The position numbers and the translations under genes were made by a program. Below are positions 63,309 through 64,000 of a DNA stretch of 64,000 nucleotides, in pieces (position 1 is the first letter of the stretch; every line of letters starts with the position of its first letter). Source of the DNA: JAQXGO01 sp045592445 (lineage in GTDB: Bacteria; Bacillota; Clostridia; UMGS1883; UMGS1540); contig JAZNUV010000040.1 in NCBI GenBank assembly GCA_045592445.1, positions 7,087 to 71,086 of the forward strand. The letters run 5' to 3'. Under the pieces are notes generated by a model that had not been told where the DNA came from, searched no databases, and was given only the letters and a program-made list of their open reading frames with translations.

Positions 63309-63572
63309 TTACTTTCTCAGACCGAGCTTTGCGATGAGTTCACGATATCTTGTGATATCTTTCTTCATCAGATAATTCAAAAGACCGCGTCTTTGACCAA
63401 CCATCATCAGAAGGCCACGTCTTGAATGATGATCCTTTTTATGAATCTTTAAATGTTCATTCAAGTGGTTAATTCTCTCTGTTAAAAGAGCCACCTGCAC
63501 CTCCGGAGAACCCGTGTCGGTTTCATGCACTTTATATGTGCTGATGATTTCTGTCTTTGTGTCTTTCTGCAT
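63309..63572 (-). CDS. rpsO: 30S ribosomal protein S15
   Basis: S15 binds 16S rRNA early in 30S assembly. The 87-residue protein has IISTYKVHETDTGSPEVQVALLTERINHLNEHLKIHKKDHHSRRGLLMMVGQRRGLLNYL, near identical in plan to other S15 proteins. ATG 63572 has GGGAGG eight bases upstream; a GTG at 63581 overlaps that site and is rejected. Its leader is structured and probably autoregulatory. Confidence 0.98.
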   Translation of the reverse strand: MQKDTKTEIISTYKVHETDTGSPEVQVALLTERINHLNEHLKIHKKDHHSRRGLLMMVGQRRGLLNYLMKKDITRYRELIAKLGLRK

Positions 63573-63598
63573 ATCTTTCACCTCCCTATCTTGATCTT

Positions 63599-63651
63599 AA
63601 CCCCTGTCACAGAGCAAGAGGTTGGTGATTCCAAAAGCCCAGTGTCAGGTT
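63599..63651 (-). promoter_or_regulatory. Structured rpsO leader, putative S15-binding regulator
   Basis: In the rpsO transcript, CCTGACAC (from 63649-63642) faces GTGACAGG (63610-63603) with one mismatch, enclosing smaller stems including TTGG/CCAA. S15 represses its own mRNA through leader structures in several bacteria; assignment here is by position and pairing only. Confidence 0.55.
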
Positions 63652-63661
63652 TATCCTAGAT

Positions 63662-63690
63662 ATAATATCATATTATTTTCCTTTTGTCAA
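63662..63690 (-). promoter_or_regulatory. Sigma-A-type promoter of rpsO-pnp
   Basis: TTGACA (63685-63690) and TATTAT (63662-63667) on the minus strand with a 17-base spacer, giving a leader of about 80 bases. Confidence 0.78.
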
Positions 63691-63796
63691 TTCTTTTATA
63701 CAATTTTTCCCTTTAAAAAAGTTAAAATCAAATTTTTTGCAATTTTTGTAAAAAAGACTTTCTTTTTTTAAAATGATGTGTTATAATAAATGTGTT

Positions 63797-63871
63797 GTCT
63801 CGGTGGCCTAAAGGATAAGGTAATGGATTCCGGTTCCATTGATGCGGGTTCGATTCCTGCCCGGGACGCCA
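63797..63871 (+). tRNA. tRNA-Arg (anticodon CCG)
   Basis: A cloverleaf is readable: acceptor GTCTCGG/CCGGGAC, D arm GCCT/AGGT, anticodon arm ATGGA-TTCCGGT-TCCAT with anticodon CCG, T arm GCGGG-TTCGATT-CCTGC, discriminator G and an encoded CCA at 63869-63871. TATAAT at 63782-63787 is the likely -10. A terminator follows. Confidence 0.95.
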
Positions 63872-63873
63872 AA

Positions 63874-63898
63874 AAGGGCGGTTTTTTAAACCGCCCTT
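63874..63898. terminator. Terminator after tRNA-Arg
   Basis: An 11-bp perfect stem (AAGGGCGGTTT, 63874-63884, with 63888-63898) with a three-base loop. On the minus strand it is followed by a T run, so it may also end a gene entering from the right edge. Confidence 0.85.
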
Positions 63899-63930
63899 AA
63901 CTACGCTCAAAAACATGTTAAAACCGCATT

Positions 63931-64000
63931 TTAAAACGTTTTTTCTTCTTTTTCTAAATTGGTTAAACGTGCTTGATATTGCCTTAAATTTAGTTGATTG
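63931..64000 (-). CDS. Possible C-terminal tail of a gene cut by the right edge
   Basis: One minus-strand frame reads NQLNLRQYQARLTNLEKEEKTF and then TAA at 63931-63933, a charged coiled-coil-like tail of 22 residues. The downstream hairpin at 63874-63898 would suit as its terminator. Too little is visible to name it, and chance cannot be excluded. Confidence 0.3.
   Translation of the reverse strand, partial: NQLNLRQYQARLTNLEKEEKTF

Noticed and set aside
1..64000. CRISPR array, prophage, insertion sequence or defence genes
   Set aside because: No spaced direct-repeat series, transposase, integrase, phage structural or restriction genes were seen.

Overview
The window is a dense chromosomal segment of an endospore-forming, low-GC Gram-positive bacterium, most likely an uncultured member of class Clostridia. 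The grounds are a spoIIR gene with a forespore-type promoter, two CotF-like spore-coat proteins, SepF, MecA, GatCAB, ComFC, CarD, RqcP, YerC and PiT/DUF47 homologues, and the MEP isoprenoid route (ispD, ispF, ispE). I cannot place it at genus level. About 57 protein genes, one tRNA-Arg and no intergenic gap over 300 bp were found. I saw no phage, plasmid, insertion sequence, CRISPR array or defence island: this is mostly core genome.

Layout. 1-7534 (minus): metK, a small membrane protein, recD2, comF, miaA, a membrane-fusion-like protein, ylmE and sepF, read from a near-perfect promoter at 7591-7619. 7729-8565 (plus): nfo. 8639-11283 (minus): a secreted stalk-domain protein and a VanW/G5 protein, then gatCAB with a phosphoesterase. 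15491 (plus): a DUF1540 miniprotein. 15731-20750 (minus): carD, ispD, ispF, pgi, a P-loop protein and thrC. 20821-24156 (minus): trxA, prmA, rsmE, a HAD phosphatase and ung. 24387-31100 (plus): secG, rnr, smpB, a DUF512 protein, der, plsY and gpsA. 31185 (minus): fba. 32347-40134 (plus): a 2413-residue cyclic beta-1,2-glucan synthase-like enzyme followed by two coat proteins. 40227-42562 (minus): pit, DUF47 and dedA. 42774-45278 (plus): a TetR regulator, ddl and murI. 45336 (minus): trmL. 45948-51053 (plus): ligA, ttcA-like, galU, ispE and spoIIR. 51098-53359 (minus): serC and serA. 53549-56216 (plus): a LexA-like S24 repressor, mecA, yerC, DUF5662 and an ECF S component. 56440-63572 (minus): rpsO, pnp, an M16 peptidase, glyQS, a phosphohexomutase and rqcP. 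63797: tRNA-Arg(CCG).

How the genes connect. Pgi, the phosphohexomutase and GalU together can supply UDP-glucose, the expected donor for the giant glucan synthase. IspD, IspF and IspE are three MEP-pathway steps. SerC and SerA make serine. Ddl, MurI and probably VanW serve the cell wall. PNPase, RNase R, SmpB, S15, RqcP and TtcA handle RNA and translation quality.

The points most worth checking are not a new gene system. They are the giant GT84/GH94 enzyme, an RNase R that appears to lack both cold-shock domains, a palindromic repeat unit at 56221-56418 bounded by copies of one terminator hairpin, long leader structures before pnp and rpsO, and inverted-repeat operator candidates at the vanW and TetR promoters.
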